This document shows positions 24,021-32,782 of a stretch of 64,000 nucleotides of DNA, in pieces. The notes under the pieces are model-generated. The model was not told where the DNA came from and ran no database searches. It saw only the letters and a program-made list of their open reading frames with translations. Position 1 is the stretch's first letter, and every line of letters begins with the position of its first letter. A program made the translations under genes and the position numbers. Source of the stretch: Candidatus Zixiibacteriota bacterium (GTDB lineage: Bacteria > Zixibacteria > MSB-5A5 > GN15 > FEB-12); the NCBI GenBank assembly GCA_022571985.1, contig JACZWU010000001.1, positions 591,501 to 655,500 of the forward strand, in the 5' to 3' direction.

Positions 24021-26936
24021 TTATTTCAACAGCATCATTTTCATAGACGCAGTCTGTGCGTCTGTTGTTAATTTGTAGAAATAGACTCCGCTGGCTGTCC
24101 TTCTGCCGCTCTGATCGGTACCGTTCCAGTCAAAACTGTGTGAACCGGCGGCTATCGTACCAGAATAGAGCGTATTCACTTTCTGCCCCAGAGAGTTATA
24201 GATTTCGAGCAATACTTCACTTTTTCGCATCAGGTCAAATGAGATAGTGGTCGAGGGATTAAAGGGATTGGGATAATTCTGGTTAAGTGAAAATTCTTGC
24301 GGAAGACCGCCGTTCTGATCGTCGTCAATATCTGTTGGGGCGCTGTATCTCTGGACAGCTCTGGTAACGTTTTCATAAAGATCGTTTAAATCTGAGCCTA
24401 TCGCCAGCGCAAAAGCTATTTTGATGGAAACCCCCGGCGCCATGTTATACGGTCCGGAAATTGTATTCATCATAAAGTCAGCGGCGGTAGTTTGCAGGCT
24501 GTCACTGTTGGAAAGACTTATAAGTTCAAATTTTTCCTGTTTAGTAAATCCTCTTTTGCTGCTGCCGTTGTTTGAGATGTGGAAGCCCGTAACATTTTCA
24601 AGGTTTACCAGCGCAATCGATTTTCCGTCGGCTGAATACTGCCTCATCATTTGCAACTGCTGGTCAAATTCTGTAAAATCTCCCGAAGCTGAGATATCAG
24701 CATCAATAAAAAAGCCAAAGCGCAGCGAAGTAAGATAGTCGATAGTGTTATTCTTTAACCAGTACTCAAATATGATGAAGCCTTCATCATAGACTGTCTG
24801 ATAAGTTGTCGTTTTCTGCATAATTGTCAGTGGAATCATAACATCGGACAGATTGTCACGCATTACAGAAGAGATTGAAAGCCTGTCGCTGAATATTTCA
24901 TCTATGGTCATTGGCTCCAGCACTCCAAAATCGGTAAGGTCGAAATCACCGCTGCTGTTTCTGACCGATGACGAGAGCTGTGTAGAATTCCTGCCGACGA
25001 TAATGCCCGCTTCGTAAAGAACATTCGCGGCTCCGTCAAAACTCAGTCCTTTACCGCCTACATTGTAAATTGAGCCGGGAGCAAAACCGTACTGTCCGAA
25101 ATCAGAAACTGAAAATTCTATTCTGTCTGTTGTCTGCTCAGCTATTCTGCCGAGCGGGGCAACTCCTGCAGTCAGACTGAATGATAAAGTATCTGCAATG
25201 GTGCCGCTTATATCCTTGAGAACTAATTTAAAATTGACTTCCTGGCCATGATAGAGAGCAGAATCAAAAGAAATTTCGAATTGCGGCAGACTGAAAGCGG
25301 TAGTGCTGTTTAGCCCAAAGTAAAATTTTGAACTGCTCATACTGATTTCAGCCTGATTGCTGTTAACCGCACTTATCGTCCCGGTAACTTCTTCCACATT
25401 GGCGGCTTCGTTGCCGAGAGTAATCTGCAAATGAAAAGTCTCTCCGGGGAAAGGGGTGGTGCCTTCGATAACAAACTTATCTTTTATTTCAAAAACAGCC
25501 AGACCCGGAGGAGGAATAAAGTTTAAGATTATTGAAGCATCCGGCAAACCGTTGCCATAGGCGTTGTCTTCGCCGGCAGCTCCCAGGTCCTGGCAGGAAT
25601 TTATTATGGCCTGTTTGATCTGTTCGACTGTGGCATCGGGATTGTATTCTCTGATCAGCGCCACCAGACCGGCGATAAACGGCGCCGCCATCGACGTTCC
25701 TGTCATAAATCCATAGCCGCCGTCTTTACTGGACGAACGAACCAGGACACCCGGTGCGACAACTTCGGGTTTGATTTGCGAAGTATCACAGGATGAAGGT
25801 CCCCGGCTGGAAAAGTCACCAATTACCTTATTATTATCAACAGCCCCGACTGAAAAACTGTTTAAGGGCGTTGCGGCTCTGTCGGCCGGGTCACGCATAG
25901 TCAGGGGTTTGGGACCTTCGTTTCCGGCTGCAAAAACTGTAACAATACCGGCTGCTTCTACATTATCAATTACTTCCCAAAATGTTTCAGAGCAAGGAGT
26001 AAAAAGTCCGCGCGGAACACCCCAGCTGTTAAGAATTACATCGGGTACATCGCTGGTCGTGTTTACGTCGCCGTCAGGATTAAGAACCCATTGAAAGGCA
26101 GCCAGAATATCACTGATTGTTGAGGGCAGCGGCTGTCCCTGGTCTATAACGCCGGCCGTTATCCACTGGGCATCAAAGGCTACGCCGATTGTATCGGCAC
26201 CGTCAGAACCGACCATCACGCCCATGGTATGGGTGCCATGACCAACTTTATCTGACGGCAGGCTGTCCGGGGCAACATTTGAAAACCAGGCCGTAGACAG
26301 CGAAGTGCCGTGGCCGCGCCATTTTATATTCAGCGCCGGATGGCCAACTTCGACACCAGTATCAAAGGAACAGATTAGCCTGCCCTTGCCCGTTAGTCCG
26401 CGGCTCCAGAGCGAAGGAATATTCAGCATCTCAAGATGACTGGAGACACCGCTTGATAAAGCCGGTGCCGAATAAGATTCTACCGGTTGATCATAGGAGA
26501 GAGACACATCAGGAACTACATATGAGATGTTTTTGAACTGTTCGAGAGCTTTAAGTTTGCTTACCGGCAGAGTCGCCTTGAAGGCCGGCACAATCCAGAA
26601 TCTGGTCGGTGGTTCTGAGGCGTGAACATTAAGAAATCTTTCTAACTCAGCCATCTCTGTTGTTTGAAATTCACGTAATTTTTTTGAGACAAGTTTAATT
26701 CGGTCATGGCGGCTCAGTTTTAGATTCAAAGCTAACGGCGCCAGTTTGCTGCTGGTATATCCTGTTTCTGCAAAAATGACAATATCAACCAGGCTGTCGG
26801 TCAGGCTTGACAAACCGGAGGCAGTCAGGCTGTTAAGCCTGGTGGATAAAATCGGGCTGTCTGAACCAGCAGCGGACAGTCCTGTAACTGTCAGTAAAAG
26901 GGTAATTATGAAATATGTAAGTTTTCCGGTTCTCAT
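24021..26936 (-). CDS. Secreted subtilisin-like (S8) serine protease with sorting domain
   Basis: A 971-residue protein with a signal peptide (about 1-22) and an inhibitor I9-like propeptide (to about residue 150). The catalytic triad is complete: D192 in FDTGVEVGH, H233 in GHGTHTMGV and S415 in GTSMAAPF. The oxyanion Asn is probably the one in AAGNEGP. A long beta-rich region follows, then the sorting domain 'LNQNYPNPFNPSTTISF' and 'DQSGRRTASGVYFYKL', ending KMMLLK like the neighbouring M6 protease. The start has GGAGAAAG just before the ATG. It is probably an extracellular or surface peptidase for protein scavenging, expressed with the M6 enzyme. Confidence 0.92.
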   Translation of the reverse strand: MRTGKLTYFIITLLLTVTGLSAAGSDSPILSTRLNSLTASGLSSLTDSLVDIVIFAETGYTSSKLAPLALNLKLSRHDRIKLVSKKLREFQTTEMAELERFLNVHASEPPTRFWIVPAFKATLPVSKLKALEQFKNISYVVPDVSLSYDQPVESYSAPALSSGVSSHLEMLNIPSLWSRGLTGKGRLICSFDTGVEVGHPALNIKWRGHGTSLSTAWFSNVAPDSLPSDKVGHGTHTMGVMVGSDGADTIGVAFDAQWITAGVIDQGQPLPSTISDILAAFQWVLNPDGDVNTTSDVPDVILNSWGVPRGLFTPCSETFWEVIDNVEAAGIVTVFAAGNEGPKPLTMRDPADRAATPLNSFSVGAVDNNKVIGDFSSRGPSSCDTSQIKPEVVAPGVLVRSSSKDGGYGFMTGTSMAAPFIAGLVALIREYNPDATVEQIKQAIINSCQDLGAAGEDNAYGNGLPDASIILNFIPPPGLAVFEIKDKFVIEGTTPFPGETFHLQITLGNEAANVEEVTGTISAVNSNQAEISMSSSKFYFGLNSTTAFSLPQFEISFDSALYHGQEVNFKLVLKDISGTIADTLSFSLTAGVAPLGRIAEQTTDRIEFSVSDFGQYGFAPGSIYNVGGKGLSFDGAANVLYEAGIIVGRNSTQLSSSVRNSSGDFDLTDFGVLEPMTIDEIFSDRLSISSVMRDNLSDVMIPLTIMQKTTTYQTVYDEGFIIFEYWLKNNTIDYLTSLRFGFFIDADISASGDFTEFDQQLQMMRQYSADGKSIALVNLENVTGFHISNNGSSKRGFTKQEKFELISLSNSDSLQTTAADFMMNTISGPYNMAPGVSIKIAFALAIGSDLNDLYENVTRAVQRYSAPTDIDDDQNGGLPQEFSLNQNYPNPFNPSTTISFDLMRKSEVLLEIYNSLGQKVNTLYSGTIAAGSHSFDWNGTDQSGRRTASGVYFYKLTTDAQTASMKMMLLK

Positions 26937-27222
26937 CTTTCTCCGATCTGTTATCTAAGGAGTCAAAAGAGCAAAGGATATGCCGTTGCTTAAACCTGCA
27001 AGAGATTGCGCTATAATGGTGTGAACTATATAGTTTACCCCCTAAGTGATAGCGCAAGGCCTTTTCCTGCAAGTACTTACGGTGCCCGACCGGGGCTGGT
27101 TTTTGACTTTGACTGCAAATTGGATAAAATCCGGTATGCACCGAATTTGTGCCCCGGGTAAAGGAAAAAGCACAGTCTGCAAAATATTACAGAATCGCCT
27201 TCAATTTGATATATTGGTAAAT
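26937..27222. other. Divergent intergenic region with nested palindrome (286 bp)
   Basis: The region separates the S8 protease (minus) from the GT39-type gene (plus). It holds the nested palindrome listed separately and a plus-strand TATAAT at 27012-27017 with no good -35. A longer plus-strand reading frame from 27046 is in frame with the glycosyltransferase but lacks signal or TM character, so I treat it as non-coding. Confidence 0.4.
27006..27057. promoter_or_regulatory. Nested palindrome between divergent genes
   Basis: The outer arms TTGCGCTAT (27006-27014) and ATAGCGCAA (27049-27057) are exact complements. They enclose GTGAACTATATAGTTTAC (27021-27038), an 18-bp palindrome with one mismatched pair. 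The symmetry suggests an operator for a dimeric regulator or paired sites. The regulator is unknown. Confidence 0.45.
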
Positions 27223-29382
27223 ATGCAGCAGAGACTCGCAGATTTTTACAGAAAAAACATGGCCATAATCTGGATTCTATTGGCTGCTTTTCTGCTTAGA
27301 ATTGTCTATCTGGTAATCTACTCAAGTATGCCCGACTGGAATATGCTGACTGTAGATAATTACTACCACTTCAATTGGGCTAAAGATATGTCGTCGGGGA
27401 ATATATTTGGAGATACGACATATTTCCGAGCGCCATTTTATATTTTTTGTCTGGCCCTGGTTTTTTCTCTTTTCGGAGCAACGTTAACTACCGCCAGGAT
27501 TTTTGGTCTGGTCATTGGTCTGGCCTCACTGCTGCTTACTTTTTTGACAGGCAAGAAACTGTTTGGCAAACGAACCGGTCTGATAGCAGCGGCGATTCAG
27601 TCTGTCTATCCTCTGATCTTATATTTTGAGTCAGAGCTGCTGCTTGACCCGCTTTTCATGATGCTCCTGCAGCTGTCGGTATACTATTTTGTCCTCTGGT
27701 ATAAAGAACAAAATTTATCGAATCTTGTCTGCATGGCGCTGGCACTGGGTCTGGCATCTATTACCAGACCAACCGCGCTATTATTTTTACCGCTGGTCAT
27801 TTTATTTTTATACTTCAGCAGCACACTCTGGAAGCAAAGAGTAAAGCTGATTGCTTTGTTTGCTCTTTTGCTGGCCCTGATAATTCTGCCGATTACGATT
27901 CGGAATTTTGTTGCAGGCGGAGAAATTGTCTTGATATCATCTCAAGGCGGTATCAATTTTTTCATCGGTAATAACAGACAATCTGACGGTGTCACTGCCG
28001 CCATGCCTACACCACTTGGTCATAACTGGAAAATTGATGATATCCGTTATCTGGCAGAATCTGAGACAGCGAGTGAATTGAAATCCGGAGCGCTCTCTGA
28101 TTTCTGGTATAATAAAGCGTTCGATGAGATTCTTGAGAGACCGCTGCAATGGAGCAGTCTGTTTTTCAAAAAACTCTATTACAATTTTTCTAATCGTGAA
28201 ATTTCTAATAACAGAAACCTGGCGTACTTTTTTTCACAGCACTCACTTCTAAAATTCAGTTATTTTCCCTTTGCGGCTCTGTTAGCGCTTTCGGTTCTGG
28301 CGGTAGCAACAGGGTATAAGTCTCACTGGGGAGTGAGATTGCTGTTTATTTTGATTGTCGTCAATTCAGTTGCTGTCGCCCTCTTTTTCTTCAACAGCCG
28401 CTTTAGACTGCCGCTTTTGCCCTTTTATATCATCCTGTCTGCGGTGGGCATAGAAAGTTTAATGAAGCTCTCAAAGCAGAACTATGGCAGGTACTTGCTG
28501 CCCGCAGCTCTGGCTGCGCTGGCTGCTATCCTTTCGGTAGCACCGATAGCGCCACTTCCGGCAGGCAGACAGCCGCAGCACCTGGTTTCGCTCGGTCTGT
28601 TCCATTATGCAAATGATAACACTAGTGCGGCAATCGGCTACTTTCAAAGAGCCGCTAAAATTGATTCGACTTTCCCGGAGTTAAATCTCAATATCGGCGC
28701 CTGCCATCTTCGACTGAAGAATATTGACAGCTCTATTTTCTATTTCGAAAAAGAAATCAAAGCGCACCCAAAGCGGGCTCTGGGATATAGCAATCTGGCC
28801 GGCATATACCTCGTAGAAGAAAAGTGGGACAGTGCTTTCAGTAATGCAAGCAGGGCGATAGAACTAAAACCGTATCGCTCTGACGCTCATACTATAAGAC
28901 TAAGAGCTGCAGCCAATATAGCAGGCATTAACAATGACTCCCTGATAGCTATCGCCAACTATGCCAGAGAGAGAACAATCCAGGACCTTAAGGTTCTTTA
29001 CAATGCGGCCGTCATATTAACGCAGAGGAGCTCGCCTGAGGAGGCCATCTCTTTTCTGAAAAAAGCTTTAAGCTCAGAATCTGTGCCGATAGAAACCGAC
29101 GACCAAGCCTTTACCCCGTACTATGAGGAAACGAAAGCTGCCCGAAAATCCAAACGGGCGCTGGTTAATTATCAGCTGGGCTATATTTATGGAATAAAAA
29201 AAGAATACGGGAATTCAATTCTTTATAGTATCGCAGCAATATCAATCGATCCAAACTTAGAGTCTGCCTATGCCAATCTTGCCGCAGGCTACTACGCTTT
29301 AGAGAATTTTACATCTGCAGATTCGGTTATCACGGCAGCGAAAAAACTTTTTCCAGCCAGTCAAATCTTTGACAGACCATAA
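27223..29382 (+). CDS. GT39/ArnT-like membrane glycosyltransferase with TPR tail
   Basis: About 719 residues from the ATG at 27223 (MQQRLADFYRKN), chosen because the first TM and the family motif follow directly. The N-terminal ~500 residues hold about ten TMs of the PMT/ArnT type, with the lumenal acidic motif 'DNYYHFNWAKDMSSGNIFG' and YFRAPFY in the first loop and a conserved RPTAL. The C-terminal ~220 residues (from about 515) are tetratricopeptide repeats (FHYANDN, NLNIGACHLRLKN, GYSNLAGIYLVEEKWDSAFS, ESAYANLAAGYYALENF). Such enzymes move sugars from polyprenyl-phosphate carriers onto lipids or proteins. It is a single gene ending in a shared terminator. Confidence 0.85.
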   Translation: MQQRLADFYRKNMAIIWILLAAFLLRIVYLVIYSSMPDWNMLTVDNYYHFNWAKDMSSGNIFGDTTYFRAPFYIFCLALVFSLFGATLTTARIFGLVIGLASLLLTFLTGKKLFGKRTGLIAAAIQSVYPLILYFESELLLDPLFMMLLQLSVYYFVLWYKEQNLSNLVCMALALGLASITRPTALLFLPLVILFLYFSSTLWKQRVKLIALFALLLALIILPITIRNFVAGGEIVLISSQGGINFFIGNNRQSDGVTAAMPTPLGHNWKIDDIRYLAESETASELKSGALSDFWYNKAFDEILERPLQWSSLFFKKLYYNFSNREISNNRNLAYFFSQHSLLKFSYFPFAALLALSVLAVATGYKSHWGVRLLFILIVVNSVAVALFFFNSRFRLPLLPFYIILSAVGIESLMKLSKQNYGRYLLPAALAALAAILSVAPIAPLPAGRQPQHLVSLGLFHYANDNTSAAIGYFQRAAKIDSTFPELNLNIGACHLRLKNIDSSIFYFEKEIKAHPKRALGYSNLAGIYLVEEKWDSAFSNASRAIELKPYRSDAHTIRLRAAANIAGINNDSLIAIANYARERTIQDLKVLYNAAVILTQRSSPEEAISFLKKALSSESVPIETDDQAFTPYYEETKAARKSKRALVNYQLGYIYGIKKEYGNSILYSIAAISIDPNLESAYANLAAGYYALENFTSADSVITAAKKLFPASQIFDRP

Positions 29383-29421
29383 AAAAACTTCGCCTTTTTC
29401 AATCTATTTAAAAGGCGAAGT
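29381..29421. terminator. Strong bidirectional intrinsic terminator
   Basis: A perfect 12-bp stem, ACTTCGCCTTTT (29387-29398) with AAAAGGCGAAGT (29410-29421), and an 11-nt loop. On the minus strand seven T follow the stem, ending the TonB receptor operon. On the plus strand it starts five bases after the glycosyltransferase stop and is followed by CTTTAAT. Confidence 0.85.
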
Positions 29422-29447
29422 CTTTAATATTTAAATCCTAATCAGTT

Positions 29448-31718
29448 CTAATACATGCCTGCTGCTTCCGGGTCGCCATATAACCTTTCGTACTCTTCCA
29501 CCCGTTGTCTGTAATTTTCCCTGGCATCCTCTATGGTAAGATTCAGCTTGGAATCATTATAACGCGGCTTGGCAGGTGGCGCTCCCAAAGAGGGGTCATA
29601 TAACCAGTTCAGTACAGAGTCTGCCATGCTCTGGAAAGCGAGTGTATCCAGTACAAGTGGTGTAAAGTTGCAGTGAACAGTTCTGTACAATCCGGCGTTT
29701 AACCTATGGGCAACCGGTGCGGCTTCAAAAATGAAATTATCTCCGAGCGGATGTGTCGAACCATAGAAAGACTTATATTTGTAGAGCAGTTCGGTACCAA
29801 ATGTCCTGATACTCCAGCCTACTTCGGGCAAACCATAGTTAGTTTGTGTCGGATCCCAATGGAAGTCTGTATTCGTCGACGCACTCCAGTTTAGAAGAGT
29901 GCGCAACCTGAAAGTATCCACCACCATATCAACCCAGCCGGGCTGCCTGGCTGTGGCACCAATGAAATCTTCAATACGGGCTTGAGGAGAACACTTACCT
30001 TGTGCGTGACAACCCCATCCTGAATAAACCACTTGTGTTACGCCAAAATACCGGGCGTAGTTAGAAGGCGCGGGCCAATTTGTCAGCGGCACTGTCTGGC
30101 CGCCTAATTCTATTGTTGCACGCACCATCAGCCATACATTTACTCCGGCATCGATAGCCTTATAAATCTTTGGCATAATGTCCAGGTTAACGGTCGGACG
30201 CTTTGCGCTCTCGTTATACAAGATAATCAGCTTGTGCTGCAATAGAGCGGCGAGAGACACAGTATCGCGAGTTCTTTTTGTTTGCAGATAGTCTCTGTAA
30301 TGTTTTCCAGCCTGAGGCGTTCTTGAAGTATCAAGATACAATGAGGGATCATTCCGTGAATCTGCCCATTTCTTTATGACATCATACCAGAACCCTCTAG
30401 CTGAGTCGTCTTTTATCCAGCGATTAGACCATTTTGTAATAATCAGGTGCTCGGTAACATCTACAATCAGAACTTCACGCTCATAGCGCGGATTAAGCAC
30501 TCTTACTGCTTTAAATGCAGGCACTATATCGGGTACCTGGGCATCATCCCGGCATCGAATCCAGAAAACAAAAGTCATTTCAACTGTTGTGTCGCGTTCG
30601 GGAAATTCAGAGATTGAATCCTTGTAGGAGGCAAACACATTGAATATTGTGTCTCCTGTTTTTTCAACCCAGGGTCCGCCGTCAAGACTGTTAACTGACT
30701 TAAACACTATCGAATTAAAAAGAGAATTGTCTGCAAACAACGAAGTATCAATATCAAAGAAGTCTTCAAGTCCGCCGGCAGCAGTAGTCGGAGTCCGCAG
30801 GCTGACAACCAGCGTGTCACAAGTGATGGCGGTATCGGGGGCAAGTGTAGTCGTATCGCAGATGATGGCAGTATCTTGCGGGGTAACCGTTGTATCAATT
30901 GTGGTATCGCATACAATCAGCTGCGGCAGCGTAATAGTAGTATCGCATTTTATGATGGTGTCTCCGATTACAAAAACTCCTCCATCAGCGGTTACATACC
31001 TTCTTGTAAAAAACTGGGTGCTGACAAGATTGAAAATGGAATCATTGTAAGGTCCGTACAAGCGGTACTCAAATTCAAAAGGCGGCGGATCCTGCGGGAA
31101 GTCAATCAAATCTTCACCTCGCCAGCGCAATTTCACACCGGTAATAACTCCTCCCGCCTGTACGGCATCGACAAATGGCTGGTCTATGGCCGGCGGGTTA
31201 AATAGAATCGTCTGGGGCGGATTGTCATTTCTTCCGAAAATTCTCCATACAATTATAGAACCCAGGCCCTCTTCGTCAAAAGCCTGTAAAAAGACATACT
31301 GCTGAACGAAAGTGTTGACAGGGTCATTAAGATCGGCTGAAAGTTTAATAATATCCTGTGTGCCCGGCTGTGAGTTAGAGACATCTACATCCAGAACAGT
31401 CCAGTTAGTATCATCAACTTTCTGGATATATACTTCCGGTGCATCAGGTCCAAGCTCATCAAAGGTTGCTACATGATAGCGGAAAAATGCTATAATTCCA
31501 TCCGGATCACTCCCCCACCAATAGATCACAGAATTTCTTGAAAAATTAGTACTTTCCGGCGGAGAATTAATGAAACCAACTATCGGAGCCAAATTTGCGG
31601 TAGCTTCTCCCTTCCAGTCCGAACTACAGCCAGACACAAACAGAAAACTAAGTGGAACCATTAGCAGGAGAAAAAGCGTAAGAGCTGAAACCAATCTATT
31701 CTTTGCAACATTGTCCAT
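29448..31718 (-). CDS. Large surface lipoprotein, unknown function
   Basis: A 756-residue protein. The signal sequence ends in a lipobox (FVSGC, Cys at about 31). The next region resembles fibronectin/Ig-type modules (SPPESTNFSRN, YWWGSDPDGIIAFFRYHV). Residues about 258-304 carry four quasi-repeats with the core [IV]xCDT(T/L), an unusual Cys/Thr-rich run. The C-terminal half contains a Rossmann-like stretch (REVLIVDVTEH, ending near residue 430), 'LIILYNE' and an aromatic-rich end. I do not recognise the family. It is last in an operon with the TonB receptor and PorV-like protein (20-bp gap), so it is probably an accessory lipoprotein at the outer membrane. Confidence 0.75.
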   Translation of the reverse strand: MDNVAKNRLVSALTLFLLLMVPLSFLFVSGCSSDWKGEATANLAPIVGFINSPPESTNFSRNSVIYWWGSDPDGIIAFFRYHVATFDELGPDAPEVYIQKVDDTNWTVLDVDVSNSQPGTQDIIKLSADLNDPVNTFVQQYVFLQAFDEEGLGSIIVWRIFGRNDNPPQTILFNPPAIDQPFVDAVQAGGVITGVKLRWRGEDLIDFPQDPPPFEFEYRLYGPYNDSIFNLVSTQFFTRRYVTADGGVFVIGDTIIKCDTTITLPQLIVCDTTIDTTVTPQDTAIICDTTTLAPDTAITCDTLVVSLRTPTTAAGGLEDFFDIDTSLFADNSLFNSIVFKSVNSLDGGPWVEKTGDTIFNVFASYKDSISEFPERDTTVEMTFVFWIRCRDDAQVPDIVPAFKAVRVLNPRYEREVLIVDVTEHLIITKWSNRWIKDDSARGFWYDVIKKWADSRNDPSLYLDTSRTPQAGKHYRDYLQTKRTRDTVSLAALLQHKLIILYNESAKRPTVNLDIMPKIYKAIDAGVNVWLMVRATIELGGQTVPLTNWPAPSNYARYFGVTQVVYSGWGCHAQGKCSPQARIEDFIGATARQPGWVDMVVDTFRLRTLLNWSASTNTDFHWDPTQTNYGLPEVGWSIRTFGTELLYKYKSFYGSTHPLGDNFIFEAAPVAHRLNAGLYRTVHCNFTPLVLDTLAFQSMADSVLNWLYDPSLGAPPAKPRYNDSKLNLTIEDARENYRQRVEEYERLYGDPEAAGMY

Positions 31719-31738
31719 TACTATAATAATCCTTCTGA

Positions 31739-32746
31739 CTAAAATGCGAATGATAAAGTAAAGCGATGTACTTCAGTTAATATTCCAAAATCCTGATAGG
31801 CATAGTCTATCCGAATTTCCTGGTCTTCGTTAAAGGGCAGTCTCAATCCTCCGCCGGCGGTCAGACCGTCAACGTCATAATTGAATCGTGCACCTGCCCG
31901 GAGAGAAACCATATCCTTGAATGTATATTCTACTCCGGTGTTATATTTTTCAAGGTTGTCCGAGGGATGCCAGCCTTCAGCAGCGAATGTCACAAAATGG
32001 TCAACCTGTTCAATAACGTTTATTGAGGCTCCGAACTTGAAATTAATCGGCAGGGGATAATCCACCCGCTCAAATCTCATGTCTCCGCCAAAATTGGTAA
32101 TAACCATGCCAATCTTGAATCCTCTAAAACCAGTGTCGTAAAGCGTGCCAACATCGGCGGCCCAGCCGTTCGATGTAAAGAATAACGCTTTTTCATGTAG
32201 AAACTTAACTGTAAAACCAATAGAGAACCTGTCAGTTAAATAACGTCCGTAACTAAAACCCAGCGCCAAATCTGTCCATGAGAATGTTCTTCCAGTACCT
32301 CTTTCTGTTGGGCTAACAACGCCGTTGCCGTAAGTTGTTTCAATAATGTCTCCAGAACTGAGCGCATAGCCGCTAATTGCAATAACGCCACCAATTGATT
32401 CCAACGGCATACCAAAACCAAAGAATGAATAACTGACATCAGCCGGCATGCTGATAAGGGTGAAAGAGGCCTCATACCCGTAGAGTGATGTCAGAGCAGC
32501 CGGGTTATAATAGACTGCCGAGATGTCATCTACAACAGCCGTAAAGGCTTCACCCATGGCCATGGCTCTTGAGGAAACTCCGAGCTCCAGAAACTGCGCA
32601 CCGGTTGTGCCTACTTTGGCCTGAGAGAAAACCACAGGCGATGTCAGAGCTATCGCTACCAATGCACAACTGATCGATAGCAATACCATCCTGCTAGTTT
32701 TCTTTGCCCTCCCTGCCAGTTTTTCTTTATTTTTTAAAGAAGTCAT
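31739..32746 (-). CDS. PorV/PorQ family outer-membrane protein, second copy
   Basis: 335 residues from the ATG at 32746, preferred because GAGG lies six bases upstream; an ATG at 32758 lacks a site. A long basic signal region (to about residue 42) leads to 'GTTGAQFLELGVSSRAMAMG' and 'AVYYNPAAL', the family hallmark. The barrel ends HRFTLSFAF. It is only distantly like the copy at 78-1067. It sits between the TonB receptor (36 bp) and the large lipoprotein (20 bp), so here the PorV-like partner belongs to a TonB-type operon. Confidence 0.86.
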   Translation of the reverse strand: MTSLKNKEKLAGRAKKTSRMVLLSISCALVAIALTSPVVFSQAKVGTTGAQFLELGVSSRAMAMGEAFTAVVDDISAVYYNPAALTSLYGYEASFTLISMPADVSYSFFGFGMPLESIGGVIAISGYALSSGDIIETTYGNGVVSPTERGTGRTFSWTDLALGFSYGRYLTDRFSIGFTVKFLHEKALFFTSNGWAADVGTLYDTGFRGFKIGMVITNFGGDMRFERVDYPLPINFKFGASINVIEQVDHFVTFAAEGWHPSDNLEKYNTGVEYTFKDMVSLRAGARFNYDVDGLTAGGGLRLPFNEDQEIRIDYAYQDFGILTEVHRFTLSFAF

Positions 32747-32782
32747 AAACCGCCTCATATATTTAATGATAATATTTCCATT

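Noticed and set aside
21184-26936. Pathogenicity or toxin island based on the M6 'immune inhibitor' name
   Set aside because: M6 proteases with sorting tails are widespread in free-living FCB bacteria as scavenging enzymes. No toxin, mobility gene or odd composition is nearby.
27046-27222. Longer N-terminus for the GT39-type glycosyltransferase
   Set aside because: The 59 extra residues are not hydrophobic in the right way and overlap the nested palindrome and promoter region.
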